Of a DNA stretch of 46,429 nt, positions 9,601-15,785 are shown piece by piece (the first letter of the stretch is position 1; the number at the start of each line of letters is the position of its first letter). The stretch is from Chthoniobacter flavus (GTDB lineage: Bacteria > Verrucomicrobiota > Verrucomicrobiia > Chthoniobacterales > Terrimicrobiaceae). Below the pieces are notes generated by a model. It was not told the DNA's origin. It ran no database searches and was given only the letters and a program-made list of their open reading frames with translations. The DNA lies in NCBI GenBank assembly GCA_945860745.1, contig CAMASH010000023.1, positions 1 to 46,429 of the forward strand, given 5' to 3'. The position numbers and the translations under genes are program-made.

Positions 9601-10183
9601 CTCTCGCGATAAACTGCGCGGGGATCGGCTTTCCCGCCGCATTCACCACTCTCAACCTCCCCAGGTCTTTCAAGGCTCCCGGAGGGAAGGGAACCCCAAT
9701 CGATAATGGATATCCCGCTTTTGTAGGGGGAATTCCAGATGGAAAAATCAAAGGAATCCGGCCGGAAATCGGAGAACTCGCCATGGAATCCGCACGAAGT
9801 TCAAATTCCCGCCGATCCACGCCAACTTCCCGCGGTCCCTCCCATACTTCCACCCTAACCTGATAAGTTCCTATCTTCAACTCTTTGAGGGGAAAATCCA
9901 CCACCAACATTCCTTCGGCCAGCGAACCTTCTCCAGAAGCCACCTCTAACTCCTCGCGGCTCACAACCCATTTGGCGAAAAAAGCCTCCGGCTTTGCCTG
10001 CGCGCCAGCCTGCAGTGCTATAACAAAACGCCCCGCGGCATCGATCGGTTCGTAAACTTCCCGTTCCAACCCTAAAACAAACTTTTTCTCGGAACCCACC
10101 TGTTCCCACTTGGCGGAATATTGATGAAACTCCGCCAGCGCAATTCCACATCCCAACAGCCAAAACAAAATTCCTATCCTCAT
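6683..10183 (-). CDS. Exported PL26/YetA-like protein with C-terminal VxxED domain
   Basis: This 1166-residue protein has a signal peptide (MRIGILFWLLGCGIALA). Residues about 18-130 are Ig-like, and from about 150 a RIFT-barrel N-domain of the PcRGLX/YetA family begins (TKAGYPLSIGVPFPPG). A central beta-domain and an alpha/alpha-toroid region rich in His, Trp and Tyr follow (GEYGMFLYRGWHHNPHEGRG; WGGDHAILGHPTSYGG). Residues about 960-1166 are a copy of the unrecognised domain found alone in both flanking genes (TRVVVREDADTEFTI; GYWFEP-like end). The ATG at 10183 is preferred over one nine codons earlier because it begins the signal peptide and overlaps the upstream TGA (ATGA), which implies translational coupling. 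Likely role: exported lyase or hydrolase acting on a plant- or algal-type polysaccharide; the substrate is unknown. Confidence 0.82.
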   Translation of the reverse strand: MRIGILFWLLGCGIALAEFHQYSAKWEQVGSEKKFVLGLEREVYEPIDAAGRFVIALQAGAQAKPEAFFAKWVVSREELEVASGEGSLAEGMLVVDFPLKELKIGTYQVRVEVWEGPREVGVDRREFELRADSMASSPISGRIPLIFPSGIPPTKAGYPLSIGVPFPPGALKDLGRLRVVNAAGKPIPAQFIARGGWGYASQAGIRWLGVDIQSSAVSAWWPERKTTPYFLEYGLEIGPRASTSTLNVIQSNDGVRVDTGPLQFLIRSDGFNLIDDVTLRKKKVLNQAGKGGPYLIDQEGAIYRAANDARPQVMIEESGPLRAVIRVEGWFVKEGTSGNRTHYRLPTDRLCRFVTRVEAYAGLPWVRVLHTWINTSDSYHVAFRDLGFSLLRPENREVEFGVLGEAPIKVPVKPDGVYLIQHLPDRFAVCREDGQEIASGKRSDGVLTVTDAAGALLTVGHRETWQRFPKEMEVLPDELRFHVWPAHGRDHPEIDPYARDRYHQLWFAHQGKLLDLKFPWQTLFAVMRFTDNPSTSIYKPAGTAMGGVQSSAMGIAITSDFQIRFGEAGEVSEAQMDAAAFQARPVANAHPDWVASSMALGPIHPYDPKRFPELEKAAEDAIFGIWKLQDITGEYGMFLYRGWHHNPHEGRGFWNPYRLYSAGHHYESYMPWLYFARSGDPRHAEIGMATMRHLTDLGMIHYDNPRYEHEEFETRQKRLVGSTRHTNGFVFWGGDHAILGHPTSYGGVILAYYLTGDLRYLQVLTEEWQKTLLDDRANPQWAKATATMNWGENVREINRDNNNAVGELLDLYQLTYDPRLLALIQPCVEGMKQNMYEWGMGLENALIFRRTPQLRTQLIEAAETRRADPMSDKYKAIPRSAMGPGRWALAAWLEPEKGFEREALWEADIPATVQFSESFLQEASPTQMPYEIADRFLYQPRLLHSTRKLVDAEGLLGPSQELPMASELGGKHPTRVVVREDADTEFTIRLRGTIRSGDARLTVLDESGGVVCETVIPSGKEHSVTVPKDGRTGEYLLLLYLQANEDKILTPLTNLPKEVYPSSYWISPTPTRFFVGAPNSTNGQIKLEPGKNTYAIESNTGNSILMERKADSFENPLVCEFPSGGAWLRIRNGKYFSTLINEPLIMAVSPEYWFEPTSAVPISNHP

Positions 10184-10911
10184 GGTTTTTCTTCCGTCAA
10201 TTGCCACCAAGCCACTTGCCCCACGTCGGAATTTGGAAGGAACCAGCGCCTGGGATCGAACGCCAAAAGTGGATTCGGTTTGATCGAAAAATAGAACGTA
10301 TCCATTATTTCAAGCTGATAAAATCTACCCGGCTGCAATTGCACTTTCCCCGTAGTGCTAGCGCTGGCTCCCTTCCCACCCTTCATGATTTGCGTTTGCA
10401 AAACAACATTCTCGCCATCCTTCACCCGCACGGCGCCGCTGTGGCCTGAAAATAACGATTGCTCTTCACCGGGCCTGATTTGAAACCAGAGGGAGGGAGC
10501 ATTGCGCGCCGCAAAATTGTCCGACCCGTAAACCTCGTAATCAAGAGTCGTCATGGGCAGCTTCACCCCCATAACATCTTGCTGATGTCCAACTATGAGC
10601 ACACGGTAGTCTCCCGTTTCTCCATCGACGGCGATCTCGATGCGAAACGGCGCTTCCGAGGGATAACGCCCAGATTCCACATGACGGATCGCCAACTGGC
10701 GACCTTGGGTATTATGAACAATAATATAACATCCCGCTAGCGAGGCAATTTCACCCTTGAGAACGATGGCCCAAGGTTTATCCGTATCTTCGCGGACAAA
10801 TGCTTCCTTAAAAAACAACTCCGGCGAGGATTCCTTTGCGTTTTCTTTAGCCAATAGGGCGGTAAGCATCAGGAGGCCCAATCCAAAACTACGGAAAGTC
10901 GCAGCAATCAC
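10180..10911 (-). CDS. Exported protein with a divergent copy of the VxxED domain
   Basis: This 243-residue protein starts with GTG at 10911, overlapping the TAG of the oxidoreductase gene by one base, and ends in an ATGA overlap with the giant enzyme gene. An N-terminal signal peptide (GLGLLMLTALLAKE) is present. The mature part shares FVREDTDKPWAIVLKGEI, a DGETGDYRVLIV strand, LDYEVYG and a terminal RRWFLP with the 242-residue protein and with the tail of the 1166-residue protein, but is the most divergent copy. No named family is recognised and no catalytic residues stand out. Tight coupling on both sides indicates co-production with the exported lyase-like enzyme. Confidence 0.75.
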   Translation of the reverse strand: MIAATFRSFGLGLLMLTALLAKENAKESSPELFFKEAFVREDTDKPWAIVLKGEIASLAGCYIIVHNTQGRQLAIRHVESGRYPSEAPFRIEIAVDGETGDYRVLIVGHQQDVMGVKLPMTTLDYEVYGSDNFAARNAPSLWFQIRPGEEQSLFSGHSGAVRVKDGENVVLQTQIMKGGKGASASTTGKVQLQPGRFYQLEIMDTFYFSIKPNPLLAFDPRRWFLPNSDVGQVAWWQLTEEKP

Positions 10912-12050
10912 TATCGCTCCTGTTTTTTACGTTTACGAGATTCCTCGATCAGCAGGCTCAACTCCCGCTTGAACGCCACTCCATCCATTGGCAGCGAAAT
11001 TACTTCCCGTCTTAAAGCAGAAAGAAGCATAGCATTGCCTAGTTCCACCGAGTGGACACCCTCTATTGCCGGGGCGATCAACGGAATCTCCTTTCGTATC
11101 GCCGCTCCAAAATTATTCAGCATCTCTACGTAAGGATCACCCTGTTGCGGAGGAATCGGAATCTCAATATGCGATACTGCAGGGCCGCCAGAACGCTCCG
11201 AAGAGGAGCGGCTAAACTCGGATATTGAGACTTCGTTCCTAGTAAATCGAATGGTATCTCCTTTGGAAAGATTCACCACTACCTGCCCCAGATCTCCAGC
11301 AATCTCTAGTCGGTTCGTGCCAGGGAATTCTCCCGTTGAAGCCACAAAAACACCTGCCTTTCCGTCCGCATACTCCAGAATCGCCGTCACCTCGTCTTCG
11401 ACTTCGATGTCGTGATATCGTCCAAACCCACAAATTGCCTGTACACGGACTGGCATTCCAAAAAGCCACTGCCACAAGTCAAGCTGATGCGGGCATTGAT
11501 TCATCAAAACACCGCCGCCCTCCCCTTCCCAAGTGCCACGCCATGAACCGGAATCATAATAGGCTTGGGTTCGAAACCAATTTGTCACAGTCCAATGAAT
11601 GCGTTGAATAGTTCCCAGTTCGCACTCATCGATTAACTCCTTTAATCTACGAAACATAGGATAAGTTCGCATCACGAACATGGTGGCGCATACCTGATCA
11701 GTTTTCGCCGCCTCCGCCGCCAATTTTTCCGCATCCAGCTTGTCAACGGAAATCGGTTTTTCCACCATGACATGCAATCCCGCTTTCAAAGCGGCAACTC
11801 CCAATGGCGAGTGAGAAAAGTGCGGTGTGGCGATGATCACGGCATCAATCTCCCCCGAAGCATACATCTGTTCCGCCTCTGAAAAATACGAAAACCCGGT
11901 AAATTGCCCCGCCCCCGGTGGCCGAATATCGCATACTGCCGCAAGCTCAATTCCATGAATATCTCCTTTTTGGAGAAGACCACCGTAATGGGAACCCATT
12001 CCTCCAAGTCCCACTATGCCGAGACGAATTTTATTCAAAGATTTAATCAT
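10911..12050 (-). CDS. Gfo/Idh/MocA-family NAD(P)-dependent oxidoreductase
   Basis: This 379-residue cytoplasmic protein has an N-terminal Rossmann fold (RLGIVGLGGMGSHYGG, GxGGMG at 14-19), the family EKP motif at 97-99 (HVMVEKPIS) and the C-terminal alpha/beta domain (GGGVLMNQCPHQLDLWQWLF, where the His is typical of the active-site helix). Members oxidise or reduce sugars, inositols and sugar acids. It opens the minus-strand operon and overlaps the next gene by one base, so it probably processes the sugar released by the exported enzymes encoded downstream. Its start region shares the 13-mer TTTAATCATTTAA (plus-strand) with the start region of the LacI gene at 1109-1121. Confidence 0.92.
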   Translation of the reverse strand: MIKSLNKIRLGIVGLGGMGSHYGGLLQKGDIHGIELAAVCDIRPPGAGQFTGFSYFSEAEQMYASGEIDAVIIATPHFSHSPLGVAALKAGLHVMVEKPISVDKLDAEKLAAEAAKTDQVCATMFVMRTYPMFRRLKELIDECELGTIQRIHWTVTNWFRTQAYYDSGSWRGTWEGEGGGVLMNQCPHQLDLWQWLFGMPVRVQAICGFGRYHDIEVEDEVTAILEYADGKAGVFVASTGEFPGTNRLEIAGDLGQVVVNLSKGDTIRFTRNEVSISEFSRSSSERSGGPAVSHIEIPIPPQQGDPYVEMLNNFGAAIRKEIPLIAPAIEGVHSVELGNAMLLSALRREVISLPMDGVAFKRELSLLIEESRKRKKQER

Positions 12051-12055
12051 TTAAG

Positions 12056-12070
12056 GATGTTTGAAACATC
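12056..12070. promoter_or_regulatory. 15-bp palindrome, candidate operator of the exported-enzyme operon
   Basis: GATGTTT-G-AAACATC is a perfect 7-1-7 inverted repeat 5 bases upstream of the oxidoreductase ATG. It would lie just after the transcription start of the weak promoter at 12079-12108, a normal place for a repressor roadblock. It shares the TTT-N-AAA core with the palindrome at 1286-1300. Binding by the LacI protein encoded at 1-1107 is inference. Confidence 0.4.
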
Positions 12071-12078
12071 GTGACCGT

Positions 12079-12108
12079 ATTCAAGTCGCTTGATGCCTAC
12101 CCTAGCAA
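12079..12108 (-). promoter_or_regulatory. Candidate promoter of the glycan-enzyme operon
   Basis: On the minus strand TTGCTA (12108-12103) and TTGAAT (12084-12079) are separated by 18 bases and precede the oxidoreductase gene. Matches to consensus are moderate. The rest of the 12071-12289 gap shows no gene I can support. Confidence 0.3.
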
Positions 12109-12289
12109 GTGTGCCCTTTCACACTACGGACTCTGGGCTTCAATAGATTCACGCAGTTTCAAAGGTTTAAAAGTTCTGCCGTAATGGTCAAGTATAATTC
12201 ACCAGAGGACCAAATCGCTGCGAGATCATCACAATGGAAATACATGGGGCCACGTGAATGGTCCGACGTTGTGCGCTGCACGGAATCCC

Positions 12290-12934
12290 TCATGAAATCC
12301 GCAGGCCGTTCAGCGTAAGGTCGGTCACATGGGCCAACCCCTTGCGCAGCACCTCCGCCGACTCCAGATTCAAGCCCACGCTGCGGGAAAGCGTGTAGCG
12401 GTTGGCGTGATAGACAAAACAAAGGCTGATCAGACTGACCAGCAAATGTTTCACATCAATGTTGTCGCGGAAGATGCCCCGCCGGACGCCGTCCTTCACC
12501 GCCTTGCGCAGCCGGGTCAGGGCCGGATTTTTGGAGAGCAATTCGGGATGCTTGCTCACAAAACGGCCTTGATAGAGGTTCTCCCACGAGAGCAGGGCGA
12601 CGAACTCCGGGTTCTTTCCGAGGAACGCAAAGTAGGCTTCCAAAATTCCGGCGATGGCTTCCACGGGGTCTGTCGCAGACTCGAGCGCTTCCAACTCCAG
12701 GTCCGAAAGACGGCGGAAGACCGCGCCCAGGACCGCCAGATACAGCCCCTCTTTGTTTTGAAAATAATGATACACCATCCGCTTGTTGACGCCGGCGGCT
12801 GCCACAATGTCATCCACGGAAACGCCATCGAACCCCCGCGCGGAGAAAAGCCCGGTCGCCGACGCGATCAAGTCCCGCCGTGTCCGTCCGGGATCGCGGA
12901 CCCTTCGGGGATTTACGGTCGCTTCGTCTTTCAT
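12290..12934 (-). CDS. TetR/AcrR-family transcriptional regulator
   Basis: This 214-residue protein has a TetR N-terminal DNA-binding domain: RRDLIASATGLFSARGFDGV, then the helix-turn-helix at about 39-58 (VDDIVAAAGVNKRMVYHYF) and the usual NKEGLYLAVL. The C-terminal helical ligand domain is present and resembles the TetR_C group with a FLGKNPEFVALLSWEN region. It is transcribed away from the epimerase-DapA-serine dehydratase operon across a 94-bp gap that contains a textbook promoter and a 16-bp palindrome. It is therefore very likely the repressor of that operon; the inducer is unknown. Confidence 0.95.
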   Translation of the reverse strand: MKDEATVNPRRVRDPGRTRRDLIASATGLFSARGFDGVSVDDIVAAAGVNKRMVYHYFQNKEGLYLAVLGAVFRRLSDLELEALESATDPVEAIAGILEAYFAFLGKNPEFVALLSWENLYQGRFVSKHPELLSKNPALTRLRKAVKDGVRRGIFRDNIDVKHLLVSLISLCFVYHANRYTLSRSVGLNLESAEVLRKGLAHVTDLTLNGLRIS

Positions 12935-12992
12935 GGAGCGGAATTTTACCTCAGGCCAGCCCGGGAGAAAAGAGCCAAACCCGGTCGGACAC

Positions 12993-13020
12993 TTGACAGA
13001 ATCGCCAACGTAACTATACA
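12993..13020 (+). promoter_or_regulatory. Sigma70-type promoter of the epimerase/DapA/serine dehydratase operon
   Basis: TTGACA (12993-12998), a 16-base spacer and TATACA (13015-13020) form a near-consensus promoter. The expected transcription start (about 13027) is only one or two bases before the ATG at 13029, so the mRNA may be leaderless. Confidence 0.7.
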
Positions 13021-13025
13021 GTTAC
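13010..13025. promoter_or_regulatory. TetR-type operator overlapping the -10 box
   Basis: GTAACT-ATAC-AGTTAC is a perfect 6-4-6 inverted repeat. GTAAC/GTTAC-type half-sites are typical of TetR-family regulators. It covers the whole -10 element, so bound repressor would block RNA polymerase directly. The divergent regulator at 12290-12934 is the obvious ligand. Confidence 0.7.
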
Positions 13026-13028
13026 TTA

Positions 13029-14072
13029 ATGGATTCCTTAGCGTCCTTGCCTTGCCCCTGCGCCCCGCAAGAGGCGGATGAATTTCTCAGCGAACCCACG
13101 GCCGGTGTTGTGGAAAGCATGGCGCGGATTGACGGTGATTACCTTGTGTTGGGGGCTGGCGGAAAGATGGGGCTTCACGTCTGCCTGATGCTGCACAAGG
13201 CCCTGGCTGCGGCCGGAAGGACGGCGCGGGTGGATGCCGTCTCGCGTTTTCGGAGCGTTCACGATGTCGAGGAATTCACCAGGGCCGGAATCAGAACCCT
13301 GGCCTGCGATTTGACCAATCCTTCGGAACTGGAATCCCTTCCCCACGCCGAGAATATCATCTTCATGGCAGGCGCGAAATTCGGCACGGCGGGCCAGCCG
13401 GCACTCTTGCGGAAAATGAACATCGAGATGCCCGAGATGGTGGCCACCCGGTTCAGCCAGTCCCGCATCACGGCCTTTTCCACCGGCTGCGTGTATTCGT
13501 TCGCGCCCGTTGATTCGAGGGGGGCCAGCGAAAGCTCTCCGACGGAACCCGCCGGGGAATACGCACAATCCTGCCTGGGCCGTGAACAGGCCTTCCGGCG
13601 TTCCGCCCTGGAGTTGGGCACCCGACTGGCCCTTATTCGTCTGAATTATTCCGTGGAGTTCCGCTACGGCGTGCTGCTGGACATCGCCGGCAAAGTCCTG
13701 CGCGGGGAACCGGTGGATGTCACAATGGGCCATGTGAATCTGATCTGGCAGCGCGATGCCGTCGCCCACACCCTCATGGCCCACGAGCTCGCCAGCACCG
13801 CGTCGTTTATCCTCAACGTCACCGGACCCGGAGTTTTGAAAGTGCGGGATCTGGCCGGACAATTCGGGAAAATTTTCGGACGCAACCCGCAGTTCATCGG
13901 ACAAGAGGCGGAGACGGCCTGGCTGAACGATGCCTCGCTTTCCCACCGGCTTTTCGGAGAGCCGGAAACGCGCATCGACCAAATGATCGAATGGACCGCA
14001 GCCTGGCTGCAGGAAGGCCGGGCCACTTTCCACAAACCCACCGGATTTGAAAAACGCGATGGAAACTTCTGA
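13029..14072 (+). CDS. NAD-dependent epimerase/dehydratase family protein (atypical extended SDR)
   Basis: This 347-residue protein has a nucleotide-binding loop LGAGGKMG at 41-48 and an extended-SDR layout, but the usual YxxxK catalytic pair is replaced (GEYAQSCLGREQAF), so it may not be a classical epimerase. The 30-residue lead before the Rossmann fold (EADEFLSEPTAGVVESMARI) resembles the N-terminus I recall for this subfamily, which supports the ATG at 13029 over Met31. It is the first gene of a four-gene operon, with the operator and promoter immediately upstream and a 14-base overlap with the next gene. Likely role: oxidation, reduction or isomerisation of a sugar or sugar acid feeding the following lyase; the substrate is unknown. 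Confidence 0.85.
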   Translation: MDSLASLPCPCAPQEADEFLSEPTAGVVESMARIDGDYLVLGAGGKMGLHVCLMLHKALAAAGRTARVDAVSRFRSVHDVEEFTRAGIRTLACDLTNPSELESLPHAENIIFMAGAKFGTAGQPALLRKMNIEMPEMVATRFSQSRITAFSTGCVYSFAPVDSRGASESSPTEPAGEYAQSCLGREQAFRRSALELGTRLALIRLNYSVEFRYGVLLDIAGKVLRGEPVDVTMGHVNLIWQRDAVAHTLMAHELASTASFILNVTGPGVLKVRDLAGQFGKIFGRNPQFIGQEAETAWLNDASLSHRLFGEPETRIDQMIEWTAAWLQEGRATFHKPTGFEKRDGNF

Positions 14073-15105
14073 TTTACGCACCCACCTCCTGGCGGGCCAG
14101 GCCATGCCGGCACTGCCCCTGGCCTTGGATGAGCAGCGGCAATGGTCAATTCGGCACGAACGCGCCTTGGTGCGGTATTACTTCGAGGCCGGAGCCGGAG
14201 GACTGGCCGTGGCCGTGCATTCCACCCAATTCGAAATCCGCGAACCGCAGCACGCCCTGCTGAAACCCGTGCTCAAACTCGCGGCGGAGGAGGTCACCCG
14301 CCTCCGGATCAAGGCCAATCGTCCTTTCGCCCTGATCGCAGGTGTGTGTGGAAAAACCCCGCAGGCCATCGAGGAAGCGGAACTGGCGCACAGTCTGGGC
14401 TATGATGCCGGCTTGTTGAGCCTGGCGGCGTGGCGGGGCGCGGAAATCCCCGAGATCGTGGCTCACTGCCGCGAAGTCGCGAAGCGGATTCCGTTGGTCG
14501 GCTTTTATCTTCAGCCTGCGGTGGGCGGGCTCGTTCTGCCTTTTGATTTCTGGCGGGCCTTCGTGGAAATTCCCGAAGTGGTGGCGGTCAAGATGGCCCC
14601 GTTCAATCGTTATCAAACGATTGACGTCATCCGCGCGCTGGCCGCTTCGGGCCGGGAAGACATCGCGCTCTACACCGGAAACGACGACAACATCGTGCTC
14701 GATTTGCTGACCTCCTGGGAGTTCGGGGGAACGCGCCGTTTCATCTCCGGCGGATTGCTCGGCCAATTCGGAGTCTGGACGAAAAAAGCGGTGGAACTTC
14801 TCGAAGAGATGAAAGCCGCGCGGCAAAAAGAAAACATCCCCGCTTCCTGGCTGGCGAAGAATACCGCTCTGACCGACGCGAACGCCGTGATTTTTGACGC
14901 CGCCAACCACTTTCGAGGCTGCCTGCCCGGCATTCACGAAGTGCTGCGCCGCCAAGGCCTGCTGCCCACGACGCATTGCCTGAATCCCCATGAGGTGCTG
15001 TCACCCGGACAGGCGGAGGAGATCACCCGCGTTTCGCTCGCTTATCCCTGGCTCACAGATGATGACTTCGTCACCCGGAACCGGGATCGCTGGCTCGCGC
15101 AATGA
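14059..15105 (+). CDS. Dihydrodipicolinate synthase/N-acetylneuraminate lyase-family protein
   Basis: From the ATG at 14059 the product has 348 residues; a TTG at 14047 would add four. The (beta/alpha)8 lyase family is recognisable from the AGVCGKTPQAIEEAELAHSL segment, the GFYLQP tyrosine region and the Schiff-base lysine at about Lys178 in VVAVKMAPFNRY. Members condense or cleave pyruvate-containing keto acids through this lysine. It is somewhat longer than typical DapA (about 290-300), with an extended C-terminus (LSPGQAEEITRVSLAYPWL). It overlaps the upstream epimerase gene and the serine dehydratase beta gene (ATGA at 15102), so it is co-translated. Context suggests a catabolic aldolase or dehydratase, not lysine biosynthesis. 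Confidence 0.88.
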   Translation: METSDLRTHLLAGQAMPALPLALDEQRQWSIRHERALVRYYFEAGAGGLAVAVHSTQFEIREPQHALLKPVLKLAAEEVTRLRIKANRPFALIAGVCGKTPQAIEEAELAHSLGYDAGLLSLAAWRGAEIPEIVAHCREVAKRIPLVGFYLQPAVGGLVLPFDFWRAFVEIPEVVAVKMAPFNRYQTIDVIRALAASGREDIALYTGNDDNIVLDLLTSWEFGGTRRFISGGLLGQFGVWTKKAVELLEEMKAARQKENIPASWLAKNTALTDANAVIFDAANHFRGCLPGIHEVLRRQGLLPTTHCLNPHEVLSPGQAEEITRVSLAYPWLTDDDFVTRNRDRWLAQ

Positions 15106-15782
15106 GCGAGTTTTCCGCATTCGAGATTATCGGACCGGCCATGACCGGCCCTTCCAGTTCGCATACCGCCGGAGCCGTCCGAATCGGCCTGGCCGCCCGC
15201 GCGCTCCTGGGCGAGGAACCGGTGGACGCGCGGATAGACTTGCACGGGTCCTTCGCTGCAACCGGTGCGGGACATGCCACCGATCGGGCCTTGGTGGCAG
15301 GCCTGCTCAACTGGCCGCCTGATGATTCCCGCCTCAAGGACTCACTCACATGGGCGGAGCAGCAGAGTTTGCGCGTCGTCTTCCAAAGCGTTGATCTCGG
15401 CGAGGATGTTCATCCGAATTCCGTGCGGATAATGATTTCGTCCGCAAAGGAAAAAGCATCATGCACAGTCACCGCCTCTTCCATCGGGGGCGGCAGCATT
15501 GAGATTCTGGCGATTGACGGCTTCACCGCGCGCGTGGACGGCGGCCTGGTTACCCTCGTGATGTGGCACAAGGACCGCCCGGGATTCCTCTCCAAAATCA
15601 CCACCCTCCTCGCTTGCGCCGGGATCAATATTGCCACCATCCGCACCACCCGCAAAGGCCGCGAGGGCGAAGCCCTCACCCTGGTGGAAACGGACGAAGC
15701 CATCCCGTCGGACTGCCGGAGCCTGCTGGGCCGCCTGCCGGAAATCAGCAAGCTGCGGGAAATTCCCCGGCTGGTTTTTTGA
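15102..15782 (+). CDS. sdaAB: L-serine ammonia-lyase, iron-sulfur-dependent, beta subunit
   Basis: This 226-residue protein has the beta-subunit signature GPAMTGPSSSHTAGAVRIG (11-29) and a C-terminal ACT regulatory domain (about 150-226; VMWHKDRPGFLSKITTLLA). Together with the alpha subunit it deaminates L-serine to pyruvate and ammonia in the cytoplasm. Its ATG overlaps the stop of the DapA-like gene and the alpha gene starts 3 bases after its stop. Being under TetR control with an epimerase and a lyase suggests either serine release in that pathway or action on a related beta-hydroxy amino acid. Confidence 0.93.
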   Translation: MSEFSAFEIIGPAMTGPSSSHTAGAVRIGLAARALLGEEPVDARIDLHGSFAATGAGHATDRALVAGLLNWPPDDSRLKDSLTWAEQQSLRVVFQSVDLGEDVHPNSVRIMISSAKEKASCTVTASSIGGGSIEILAIDGFTARVDGGLVTLVMWHKDRPGFLSKITTLLACAGINIATIRTTRKGREGEALTLVETDEAIPSDCRSLLGRLPEISKLREIPRLVF

Positions 15783-15785
15783 GCC

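Noticed and set aside
12109-12318. 69-codon plus-strand open frame between the oxidoreductase and TetR genes
   Set aside because: No family similarity, no ribosome-binding site and it overlaps the end of the TetR gene.
13038-14105. 355-codon minus-strand open frame
   Set aside because: Antisense to the NAD-epimerase gene, which has a clear Rossmann motif, promoter and operator.
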